Positions 7,528-15,226 of a stretch of DNA of 19,339 bases are shown one piece after another. The position numbers and the translations under genes are program-made. Under the pieces are notes generated by a model that was not told the DNA's origin, ran no database searches, and saw nothing but the letters and a program-made list of their open reading frames with translations. The DNA lies in the NCBI GenBank assembly GCA_049239925.1, contig JBMLTO010000023.1, forward strand, positions 1-19,339, in the 5' to 3' direction. This DNA comes from Legionella_A sp049239925. GTDB lineage: Bacteria > Pseudomonadota > Gammaproteobacteria > Legionellales > Legionellaceae. Each line of letters begins with the position of its first letter. The first letter of the stretch is position 1.

Positions 7528-10500
7528 ATGGATAGAGACGCGGAAAAAATCAAAAAGCAGTTATTGATGGCTGTTCGTTCATTATCGACGGAGTCGTTAT
7601 CGACGGTTTTGGAGGCAGGGGGCTTGTCGTATGTGAATAGCGAAATAGAGGATGGATGGTACTTATTGTCATTATTAGCGGCGATGGATGGAGACGAGAA
7701 TGAAGTTAGGCCATGTGTTGAGTTATTGTTGGCTCAAGGAGCGGATGTAGGTGTTGAGGATAGTTATGGTAATACGCCGTTACATTATTTTTTAAGCCGT
7801 GGTTATGTAGACACTGGGAAGTACTTAATAGATAAATACAATGCGCCATTATTACATGTCAATGATGACGGTCTGAATAAGGCAGGAAAAAGCGAAAAAA
7901 ACAGTGTGATATCGTATTTATTAGAATACGGTGAAGTGGAGTATGTTGGTCGATTATCAGCACGAGGCAAGGGTGTTGATGAGCAGAGCATCGTGAAGTA
8001 TGAAGATGGTCAAGCGATACAGTTAGGTGAGCTCCTAGACCGTTATGCCGATGGGCGGACAAAGTATCAACAGGGTATTGCAAAAGAAATCAAGTGTATG
8101 GCAAGCAGTTCAAGCAGTTCAAGTAGTTCAAGTAGTTCAAGTAGTTCAAATAATACGATGAGTACTGTTTTAGGTAAGCATGGTCGCTCGGAAGGTATTG
8201 ATGAAAGTCAGTTGAATAAACAAAGAAAAGTAGAATTGTCATCAGTGGTTGGCGAACGAGAGGTAGTTGGTTCGTCGAGCGATGCTTTTGTTGATAGTAT
8301 GCCTGGGGTACCCGATAACTCAAGTTACGCTACTAGTTCCAGCTCTAGGTCTAGCTCTAGTTCTAGTTCTAGTTCTAGCGCTGGGGGGCATCATCAAGTT
8401 TTAGAACAGACATATAAACATCGATTAATTGAGGGGCTTCATCGTTTAGGTTTAAGCGGTTTTGTTTTGGATGGTTCAAAAAGTTTAGGAGAAATGCTAC
8501 GAGGTATAAGTCGTCAATTTGAACGCAAGGATTTAGAGTTTGCAGGCAGGGGCAGTCTTTTTGAGGCAGGGATTATCAATTTATTGGGTGAGATATTAGG
8601 GTTGGCGACCCACGAAGTAGTGTTGGAGGTATTGAGTTGTGTAGGGGTGTTGTCTAGGTCTGGTTGGTTGCATCGTAGAAAAGAAACAGATGCGCTGGTG
8701 AGGGTTTTGCAAGAATACTCGCTATCGATTAGTCGTATGAGTAGCATGAACTGCGAGCAGTTAATTTTTATGTTATATGATTTTGGTCGTTTGGCACATG
8801 GTGGCTTCTTGTTAGCGCCGGATAAGACGACTGAGTTATGCTTTACTGTGTTAAATCGATTATCTGCAAGTGGTTTTGCCGAGTTATCGTCGAATTTGGT
8901 GGAAGACCTATTATTGGGGATAAAGCGAATGGTGACGGCACGGGCAGTACCGCCATCACGGCAATTAAGCGCCTTATGTGATGCGTTGTTATCAAGCCAG
9001 AGACGGGAGAGAAGGACGAGAGAGATAGCGGTGTTACGGGATGATTTAGTTCGTCTAGGAGTCATAGCTAGAGCCGGGGAAAGGATTCGGGTCAATGGTT
9101 CGGAGTCGTTCATGAGATTTCCGGTGAGGTTAGGACATCAAGGTGGAGTTACAAGCCGGCCATTGGTGGTTCACGATGAGATAAAAGCGGCGATGAGGCA
9201 TTTGGAGCGCAGCAATGATTTAAGCTTATTGCGTCGAGTGGTGGATAAGCGGTCATACGTGAGTCAGGATGCCAGTGAAAACATTCGTTTTATGCTATAT
9301 GGCTTAGGCCGTGGGGCGCAAAAGCATCGTAGACGGGCATTAGAGACTCGACAGCAAATCGCTGGATTAGCCGTCAGGCTTTTTAGTGAGTTAGCTTGTT
9401 ATCCAACCTCGGCAAAAGCATGGGCTAATAGTTTCTGGAGCCTGGGCAAATTGGCCGAGCAGAGAGTCATGGTATCGTCTAATACAACGTCAGATTTTCA
9501 AGGAGCTTTACAGTCGTCCTTATTGCGGTTGTTAGGTCTTGAGCCGTCAGCAGACGCGCAATCGATTGCGAACAGTCTGTGGGGTCTTGGTAAATTAGCC
9601 GAGCAGGGTGTGTTGACCTCGTCAACGCCAGCTTTTCAAGGAGCTTTACAGTCGTCCTTATTGCAGTTATTAAGCCTTAAGCGGCCAGTAGAGGCGCAAG
9701 ACATTTCGAATAGCCTGTGGGGTCTTGGTAAATTAGCCGAGCAGGGTGTGTTGACCTCGTCAACGCCAGCTTTTCAAGGAGCTTTACAGTCGTCCTTATT
9801 GCAGTTGTTAAGCCTTAAGCGGCTATCAGATGCGCAAGCAATTGCGAACAGCCTGTGGGGTTTGGGAAAATTAGCCGAGCATCGTGTGTTGACCCCGTCT
9901 AATACACTGCCAGATTTTCAAATAGCTTTACAGTCGACTTTCTTGCGGTTGTTAAGCCTTAAGGAGCCAGCAGAGGCGCAAGAGATTTCGAACAGCCTGT
10001 GGGGTCTGGGAAAATTAGCCGAGCAGCGTGTGTTGATATCGTCTAATACACTGCCAAATTTCCCAAAAAACTTACGGTCAGCCCTATTGCAATTGTTAAG
10101 TCTTAAGGAGTCAGCAGAGGCTCAAGCTCAAGATCTTGCAAACAGCCTGTGGGGTCTTGGTAAATTAGCCGAGCAGCGTGTGTTGACCTCGTCTAATACA
10201 CCGCCAGGTTTTCAAACAACCTTACAGTCAGCATTATTGCGGTTGTTAAGTGTTGAGCCGCCAGCAGATGCTCAAGAGCTTGCAAACAGCCTGTGGGGTC
10301 TTGGTAAATTAGCCGCGCAGGGAGTCTTGGCTAATACAACGTCAGATTTTCAAGGAGCTTTACAGTTGGCTTTATCGCGGTTGTTAAGCCTTAAGTCGCC
10401 AGCAGATGCGCAAGCGATTGCGAATAGCCTGTGGGCTTTGGGTAAATTAGCCGAGCAGCGTGTGTTGATATCGTCTAATACACTGCCAAATTTCCCAAAA

Positions 10501-10977
10501 AACTTACGGTCAGCCCTATTGCAATTGTTAAGCCTTAAGGGGTCAGCAGAGGCACAATATATTTCGATCAGCCTGTGGGGTCTGGGTAAATTAGCCGAGC
10601 AGGGTGTGTTGACCTCATCTGAGACAACGTCAGCTTTTCAAGGAGCTTTACAGTCGTCCTTATTGCAGTTGTTAAGTGTTGAGCGGCGAGCAGAGGCACA
10701 ACATATTTCGAACAGCCTGTGGGGTCTTGGTAAATTAGCCGCGCAGGGCGTGTTGATGTCGTCTAATACACTGCCATATTTCCCAAAAACCTTACAGTCG
10801 GCCTTGTCGCGGTTGTTAATGGTTGAGCGGCGAGCAGATGCGCAAGAGCTTGCAAACAGCCTGTGGGGTCTGGGTAAATTAGCCGAGCAGGGTGTGTTGA
10901 CCTCGTCTAAAACAACGCCAGATTTTCAAGGAGCTTTACAGTCGTCCTTATTGCAGTTGTTAAGTGTTGAGCGGCGA
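7528..10977 (+). CDS. Giant ankyrin/poly-Ser/OPR-like-repeat/SET effector, 5' part (broken by assembly gap)
   Basis: First 1,150 codons of a gene that continues at 11078. Domains in order: ankyrin-like repeats about residues 30-150 (CVELLLAQGADVGVEDSYGN, then TPLHYFLSRGYVDTGKYLI); poly-Ser tract 193-207; a basic cluster GKHGR...KQRKV (about 216-235) resembling a nuclear localisation signal; a second Ser tract about 270-284; a helical region with degenerate repeats (CEQLIFMLYDFGRLAHGGFL, ENIRFMLYGLGRGAQ); then eleven tandem 46-48-residue units of the NSLWGLGKLAEQ type from about residue 628. The units resemble DUF1601 repeats of Coxiella and OPR/FASTK-type repeats of eukaryotic organelle RNA-binding proteins. 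The frame reaches the Ns exactly at a codon boundary. I infer a secreted effector; function is not demonstrated. Dense G-rich coding and lack of a Shine-Dalgarno sequence set it apart from the neighbouring housekeeping genes. Confidence 0.85.
8104..8148 (+). repeat. Poly-serine tract 1: 9-bp microsatellite
   Basis: Five copies of a 9-bp unit AGYAGTTCA (Y = C or T), 45 bp in all, encoding 15 consecutive serines. Gain or loss of units keeps the reading frame, so linker length can vary without inactivating the protein. Confidence 0.9.
8335..8379 (+). repeat. Poly-serine tract 2: 6-bp microsatellite
   Basis: About seven copies of AGYTCT with slight variation, encoding serines with one interrupting Arg (AGG at 8347-8349). 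The unit differs from that of tract 1, so the two linkers arose by separate slippage expansions rather than by copying. Confidence 0.9.
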
Positions 10978-11134
10978 NNNNNNNNNNNNNNNNNNNNNNN
11001 NNNNNNNNNNNNNNNNNNNNNNNNNNNNNNNNNNNNNNNNNNNNNNNNNNNNNNNNNNNNNNNNNNNNNNNNNNNNNGCAGAGGCTCAACATATTTCGAA
11101 CAGCCTGTGGGGTCTTGGTAAATTAGTTGAGCAA
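9409..11134 (+). repeat. Tandem 138-144-bp coding repeats (OPR/DUF1601-like array)
   Basis: Eleven units before the gap and one after it. The core AQxI(A/S)NSLWGLGKLAEQ is nearly fixed, followed by VLTSSNT, then a second helix of the type FQGALQSSLLQLLSLK. Units are usually 48 residues; two adjacent ones are 46. Nucleotide identity is very high in places: 9577-9668 equals 9715-9806 (92 bp) and 10012-10100 equals 10444-10532 (89 bp, three units apart). This indicates recent duplication or gene conversion. The first unit (9409 onward, NSFWSLGKLAEQ) and the last (KLVEQ) are the most diverged, as expected for array caps. Confidence 0.92.
10978..11077. other. Assembly gap of 100 N inside the repeat array
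   Basis: Exactly 100 Ns, the usual placeholder for a gap of unknown size. The left flank ends GAGCGGCGA and the right begins GCAGAGGCTCAACAT; the same junction occurs intact at 10681-10708. The flanks would therefore join seamlessly, in frame, with zero or any whole number of repeat units missing. The placeholder length is not divisible by 3 and makes an artificial frameshift. Confidence 0.97.
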
Positions 11135-13252
11135 AAATTTGTTGAGAATCCACTTGCTCAGGATATAACGATAGCGAAAGTATTAAGTGCGTACATGGTC
11201 AAGGCAAGTTCTGAGCGTGGAATATTCATTCAAGTAGGGATAAGCCAGGTGCTATATGGAGCGGGCCAGTTGGTTAGCGGTATTGGGTCACTAGCGGGCT
11301 GTGAGGAGTTGGTGAATCGGTTAGCCCGTGGATTATGCGGTCGTAAATTAGGGGTTAAGCCATCGATATGGGTGGTGAAGGGGTTGTGTCGGCTAGTAGT
11401 TGCTGGTTTGCCGTTGAGTGAGCGGATAATCTTGGCTTTAAATTTGGGATTAAAGGGATTGTTGAGGCCATCGACTGATAGTCAACGCGAGGAGTGGGTT
11501 GGTTCATTTGAGGAATTTTTAGGAGGTCATGCTGAGGCGTGGTTATTATACCCTCAGACACAGTCATTCGTTGAGAGGCATCGTGAGTCATTGAGTCGTT
11601 TAGATATCAGACTGCCGGTTATTAGGTCGGTAGTGGTTAAAACGGAAGTGATGATGAATGAGGCGCTGCCATCTGGCCAAGGATTTTTGCAGACGCTGTT
11701 GACTGGGATGCCTGAGGCTGAGGAGAAGGTCTTTCATATCAACAATGATGAGGACATGAAGGCATTAACGGCGTTAAGTGGCCGAGAGTACAAAGCAGGA
11801 CGTCAAGAGCGGCCGAGGTTTGTGATTAGCCGTATTGCGGTGTTGCCTGGAGGGGCGTATGGTGTTTTGACCAATGATGGATTGAAATTGAATAAACGAG
11901 ACAAAGGCAAGAATAATTTAGGCCCTTATGTTGGTGATGGTTTTGATGAGGCCTTGGAGACGGGTTATTCGTTTGAAGTGGCTGGTGGTATTCATTATAT
12001 TGATGCGGCGAAGAGCGGTGATTGGACAGCGTATGTGAACCATTCAGAGACGCCGAATTTAGCGGTGCATGAGCATCGAGGTTTGATTTATTTTGACGTA
12101 GCGGCGGATGTGTTACCTGGGGAGCAATTATTTATTGATTATGGAGAGCATTATTTTTGCTTTTTAGATTACAAGCCGTTGTATTTGCATAGTAGTGATA
12201 ATCAATGGAGTCCGCGGGAGTTAATGAGGCGTTACCAAGCCGATTATTGGAAGGATGTGTTTGTTTTCGGTGATGAGGGTTTAGCGAGATTGCTGCGGCT
12301 GGGTTCATCGGGAGCAAAGGGCTTGCTATTGAGTCGTTTGAGTCAAGCGATTATTGAGGAGCCAAGGGTTAACCGGTCGCTGTTACAGGCAGCGTCAATT
12401 GATAGACTCAGTTATTTGGTCGAGGTTATCGATGGTCATCATTGGGCGTTGTCGTCACAGCAAGAGCATTGGACGCCGTTGATGATAGCATGTGCCTTGA
12501 AACGTTGGGATTGGATAGTTGCGTTGGTGAATAACGGGGCTAGTATCAATCGCCGGACATTACAAACGGGGTACACGCCATTGTTTTTATTATTGCATGC
12601 GCTAGGTGGTGGCGAGACAACCCCAGCAGAGGGTTTCAAGTGCATTGAGTTATTGCTTGAAAAGGGTGCTTGGGTACACTTGGTCAGTCGAGATGATGAG
12701 ACTTTGTTAAGTGGATTTGATGGCGTGTGGCCTAACGATTACGTGATAGAGCGGTTATTGGATAGTCGCCAAGCACAGGCGCATAAAGCGGTGCTCATCA
12801 AGCATTTGTTGGAGATTGATGAACACCTTGATTTGAGCAGTTGCTTGATTGTCGGTCGCTTGGATTTATTTGTTCGATTACTGTCATTTGTGGGTAAACC
12901 GTGGGTCTGTCAACAGTTCCAAGATAAAGAGGCTGAATTTTTACGCAAGGGCTATGGTGAAGCGCCGTTACAACACTTGCTGGCCGCTAGCCAAAAGCTC
13001 GTAGATTTTCTTGAGTCGGAACGCTGCGGGCGAGTAACGTTGAAACAAATTAAGATAATCTTGTTATCTTATCTGCAAGAACGGACTGACTATAACGATA
13101 CAGCGCATCAAGCCTTACGGCAAGCACTGACAGCACTCTTGGTTGCAGAGCAGCATTCGCCACCTAGACAGACCCCTTCGCTGTTTTGGAGCTCATCGTC
13201 TCAGTCGTCTTCTAGCCAGCAAACGGTTGGTCATGTTACTAAACCAAAATAA
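11078..13252 (+). CDS. Giant effector, 3' part: last OPR-like repeat, SET methyltransferase domain, ankyrin repeats
   Basis: 724 residues that continue the gene from 7528. The frame starts at a codon boundary with AEAQHISNSLWGLGKLVEQ, the last repeat. A helical stretch follows, then a SET domain (about residues 247-360 of this part, 11816-12160). It shows ISRIAVLPGGAYGV (cofactor-site start), GPYVGD, HYIDAAKSGDWTAYVNHSETPN (NHSxxPN, 12038-12058) and LPGEQLFIDYGEHYF with the DYG tyrosine. These are the S-adenosylmethionine and active-site motifs of protein lysine methyltransferases; no post-SET zinc cysteines are visible. C-terminal ankyrin repeats include HWTPLMIACALKRWDWIVAL and YTPLFLLLHALGG (about 12467-12720). 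The tail is Ser-rich (SSSSQSSSSQQ). SET plus ankyrin recalls the Legionella effector RomA/LegAS4, which modifies host histone H3; the OPR-like array is the unusual addition. Target and activity are inferred. Confidence 0.85.
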   Translation, partial: AEAQHISNSLWGLGKLVEQKFVENPLAQDITIAKVLSAYMVKASSERGIFIQVGISQVLYGAGQLVSGIGSLAGCEELVNRLARGLCGRKLGVKPSIWVVKGLCRLVVAGLPLSERIILALNLGLKGLLRPSTDSQREEWVGSFEEFLGGHAEAWLLYPQTQSFVERHRESLSRLDIRLPVIRSVVVKTEVMMNEALPSGQGFLQTLLTGMPEAEEKVFHINNDEDMKALTALSGREYKAGRQERPRFVISRIAVLPGGAYGVLTNDGLKLNKRDKGKNNLGPYVGDGFDEALETGYSFEVAGGIHYIDAAKSGDWTAYVNHSETPNLAVHEHRGLIYFDVAADVLPGEQLFIDYGEHYFCFLDYKPLYLHSSDNQWSPRELMRRYQADYWKDVFVFGDEGLARLLRLGSSGAKGLLLSRLSQAIIEEPRVNRSLLQAASIDRLSYLVEVIDGHHWALSSQQEHWTPLMIACALKRWDWIVALVNNGASINRRTLQTGYTPLFLLLHALGGGETTPAEGFKCIELLLEKGAWVHLVSRDDETLLSGFDGVWPNDYVIERLLDSRQAQAHKAVLIKHLLEIDEHLDLSSCLIVGRLDLFVRLLSFVGKPWVCQQFQDKEAEFLRKGYGEAPLQHLLAASQKLVDFLESERCGRVTLKQIKIILLSYLQERTDYNDTAHQALRQALTALLVAEQHSPPRQTPSLFWSSSSQSSSSQQTVGHVTKPK

Positions 13253-13398
13253 CGCAGCGGCCAACAACTGGTCATAACTGTCATTGATGACAACGTTGAT
13301 GAAGTTTGCCCAGAAACTGCAGATAAAACTTAGAGGTTTTAACCGATGAATACTCATGGTTAATGGTCTTGAAGTTTATTTACTGAATAATCAGGCAG

Positions 13399-13443
13399 AA
13401 AAAAGTCTGACAACATTGCACGCTCTCAGAGGCAGGTCTTTTT
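13399..13443 (+). terminator. Possible intrinsic terminator after the effector gene
   Basis: AAAAAAGTCTG (13399-13409) can pair with CAGGTCTTTTT (13433-13443), giving about 10 pairs with one G-T pair and one bulged T and ending in a T run. The loop is long (23 nt) and the stem is weak. It lies about 150 bp after the stop codon. Confidence 0.3.
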
Positions 13444-13509
13444 CATTGGCTGTTATCCAATCGTGTAACCTTATATTGAGCGGGCTGTTTTTCGTAAGGG
13501 CCTACTTTA

Positions 13510-13518
13510 TGTTATGAT
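13510..13518 (+). promoter_or_regulatory. Extended -10 promoter candidate for the permease gene
   Basis: TGTTATGAT has the TGn extension directly before a TATGAT hexamer (5/6 match). There is no clear -35, which extended -10 promoters tolerate. A start near 13525 would give a leader of about 180 nt containing the hairpins described next. Confidence 0.35.
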
Positions 13519-13531
13519 AACCTTTGTTTTT

Positions 13532-13581
13532 ACTTGCAGACAGTAGAAATGTACATGCAAGTTTATTTATGAAATAAACTT
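13532..13581 (+). promoter_or_regulatory. Leader with two overlapping hairpins and a seven-codon frame
   Basis: Hairpin A pairs ACTTGCA (13532-13538) with TGCAAGT (13556-13562). Hairpin B pairs AAGTTTATTT (13559-13568) with AAATAAACTT (13572-13581), a perfect 10-bp stem with a 3-nt loop. They share 4 nt and exclude each other. Between them ATG 13549 to TGA 13570-13572 encodes MYMQVYL. Hairpin B is followed shortly by a T-rich stretch (13589-13599). The layout resembles a transcription attenuator, but the stem is AT-only and the small frame has no clear ribosome binding site. Confidence 0.35.
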
Positions 13582-13706
13582 AATGTATTTTGATTTTTTT
13601 TGCAATCGTGTCAGTTATCAAGAATTTTGTATTTCTGAAAAAAAATCAAGCAAAAATAGTTTGCAAATCGTACAGTTAATTTGTGGTGTAATCGAATAGG
13701 AATGTA

Positions 13707-15092
13707 ATGAGTAATAAAAAATATGCATTGAGTATCTTTTCATTAATTATGATCACGGTTGGTTCTGTTGATAGTATTCGTAATTTGCCTGCAACCGCAC
13801 TATTTGGTAGCCAACTAATTTCATTTTTTATAATTGGTGCTGTTTTTTTTCTTATCCCGACTGCTTTAGTTTCTGCTGAACTTGCTTCAGCGTTACCTAA
13901 ACAAGGAGGTATTTACATTTGGGTTAAAGAAGCTTTTGGTAAACAAACAGGTTTTTTAGCAATTTGGTTGCAGTGGATAGAAAATGTAATTTGGTATCCA
14001 ACCATACTTTCGTTTGTTGCTGGAACATTAGGCTATTTAATTAGCCCAGGTTTAGTTGATAATCGCTATTTTTTGTGGACTGTTATAGTTGTTTCTTTTT
14101 GGGGGGCAACGTTAATTAATCTTCGCGGGATGCGCTCTTCAGCGTTGTTTAGCAATTTATGTGCGATTTCTGGGTTATTACTGCCTATGTCGCTCATTAT
14201 TGGATTAGGAGCCATGTGGATTTATGGTGGTAACGTGATGCAAATTCATTTTGATGCACAAAGCATTTATCCCCATTGGCATGATAGTTCAGTTTGGGTT
14301 TCTCTAACTGCAATCATGATGTCATTTTGTGGCATAGAAATTGCCACGGTACATGCAAATGATGTTCAGAATCCGCAACGAGCGTTTCCGTTGGCATTGG
14401 TATATTCTGTTGTTATTATTTTGACAACCTTAATTTTAGGCTCGTTGGCTATTGCTGTTGTGTTGCCGCAATACGATATTAACTTAGTAGCGGGAATTAT
14501 GCAGGCCTTTGACGCATTCTTTTCTCGATATAATTTAGTATGGATGATGCCTGTGATTGCGATAATGTTGGTTTTGGGCGGCTTAGGAGGAGTCAGTAAT
14601 TGGATTATTGCACCCACCAAAGGATTGTTAGTTGCCGCACAAGATGGTAATTTACCACCCGTTTTTCAAAAAACCAATCGACATCATGCTCCGGTATTAA
14701 TGCTTGTTGGTCAAGCGATTACTGTTACTATCCTTTCAGGTTTGTTTTTGTTCATGCCTACGGTTAATGGATCGTATTGGTTATTAACGGCTTTAGCTGC
14801 TCAACTTTACATGTTAATGTACCTACTGATGTTCGCTGCAGCGGTAAAGCTTCGCTTTAATAAAAAGCATTTGTGCGGCGTCTTTTCTATTCCGGGCGGT
14901 AAGGTTGGATTAATTTTTGTTGCTTTGGTAGGGATGGTTGGTGCTTCAATAACCTTGGTTGTTAGTTTTATTCCACCTGCGGGCATAGATGTAGGTAGTG
15001 TTACACGTTATGAATTAACTCTTATTACCGGCTTGATGCTAACTTGCTTGCCTCCGTTTATTAGCAATTACCTGAATAAAAAAACCGATTAA
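13707..15092 (+). CDS. APC-superfamily amino acid permease/antiporter
   Basis: A 461-residue inner-membrane transporter with about 12 hydrophobic segments and no signal peptide. The N-terminal half carries the APC signature: GSVDSIRNLPATALFG in helix 1, then TALVSAELASALPKQGGIYI followed by WVKEAFGKQTGF, and an amphipathic FCGIEIATVHANDVQNPQRA before helix 7. This pattern is closest to the glutamate:GABA antiporter-like (GadC-type) group common in Legionella, so the likely substrates are amino acids or amines; the exact substrate cannot be read from sequence. The C-terminal plug of E. coli GadC is absent (the protein ends ISNYLNKKTD). It is a single-gene unit with its own leader, convergent with the next gene. 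An amino-acid-dependent intracellular lifestyle would fit. Confidence 0.85.
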   Translation: MSNKKYALSIFSLIMITVGSVDSIRNLPATALFGSQLISFFIIGAVFFLIPTALVSAELASALPKQGGIYIWVKEAFGKQTGFLAIWLQWIENVIWYPTILSFVAGTLGYLISPGLVDNRYFLWTVIVVSFWGATLINLRGMRSSALFSNLCAISGLLLPMSLIIGLGAMWIYGGNVMQIHFDAQSIYPHWHDSSVWVSLTAIMMSFCGIEIATVHANDVQNPQRAFPLALVYSVVIILTTLILGSLAIAVVLPQYDINLVAGIMQAFDAFFSRYNLVWMMPVIAIMLVLGGLGGVSNWIIAPTKGLLVAAQDGNLPPVFQKTNRHHAPVLMLVGQAITVTILSGLFLFMPTVNGSYWLLTALAAQLYMLMYLLMFAAAVKLRFNKKHLCGVFSIPGGKVGLIFVALVGMVGASITLVVSFIPPAGIDVGSVTRYELTLITGLMLTCLPPFISNYLNKKTD

Positions 15093-15143
15093 GTCATGAG
15101 CTCTAGATGCTCTTAGATTATTTGTTGATCGAGTATCCTTAGA

Positions 15144-15169
15144 AGTACTTGTTGCAAAGAACAAGTATT
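15144..15169. terminator. Stem-loop between convergent genes
   Basis: AGTACTTGTT (15144-15153) pairs with AACAAGTATT (15160-15169): ten pairs including one G-T, around a 6-nt loop. An alternative outer pairing ATCGAGTA (15128-15135) with TATTCGAT (15166-15173) overlaps the right arm. It lies between the stops of two convergent genes, where a shared terminator is expected, but no T run follows on either strand. Confidence 0.35.
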
Positions 15170-15226
15170 CGATGCAACAAAAGTAGCGATAGATTCTACT
15201 CAATGACATTATCAATTTTGCCGGTG

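Larger units (their letters stand above)
13253..13706. other. Intergenic region, effector gene / permease gene
   Basis: 454 bp without a recognisable gene. It contains a possible terminator of the effector gene (13399-13443), an extended -10 promoter (13510-13518) and a structured leader with a seven-codon frame (13532-13581), all listed separately. The last 120 bp before the permease are AT-rich with runs of T and A. A purine-rich AGGAA at 13698-13702 can serve as ribosome binding site for the ATG at 13707. Confidence 0.6.

Noticed and set aside
8090..9113. Minus-strand frames opposite the giant effector gene
   Set aside because: They arise from the codon bias and microsatellites of the sense gene (for example repeated LNYLNYLNC from the serine tract) and lack protein character.
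10964..11121. A true frameshift or two overlapping genes at the centre of the effector
   Set aside because: The change of frame occurs only across the 100-N placeholder; both flanks are at codon boundaries and fit the repeat register.
9409..11134. CRISPR array or non-coding satellite
   Set aside because: The repeats are 138-144 bp, have no short unique spacers and stay in one reading frame with conserved protein sequence; they are coding.
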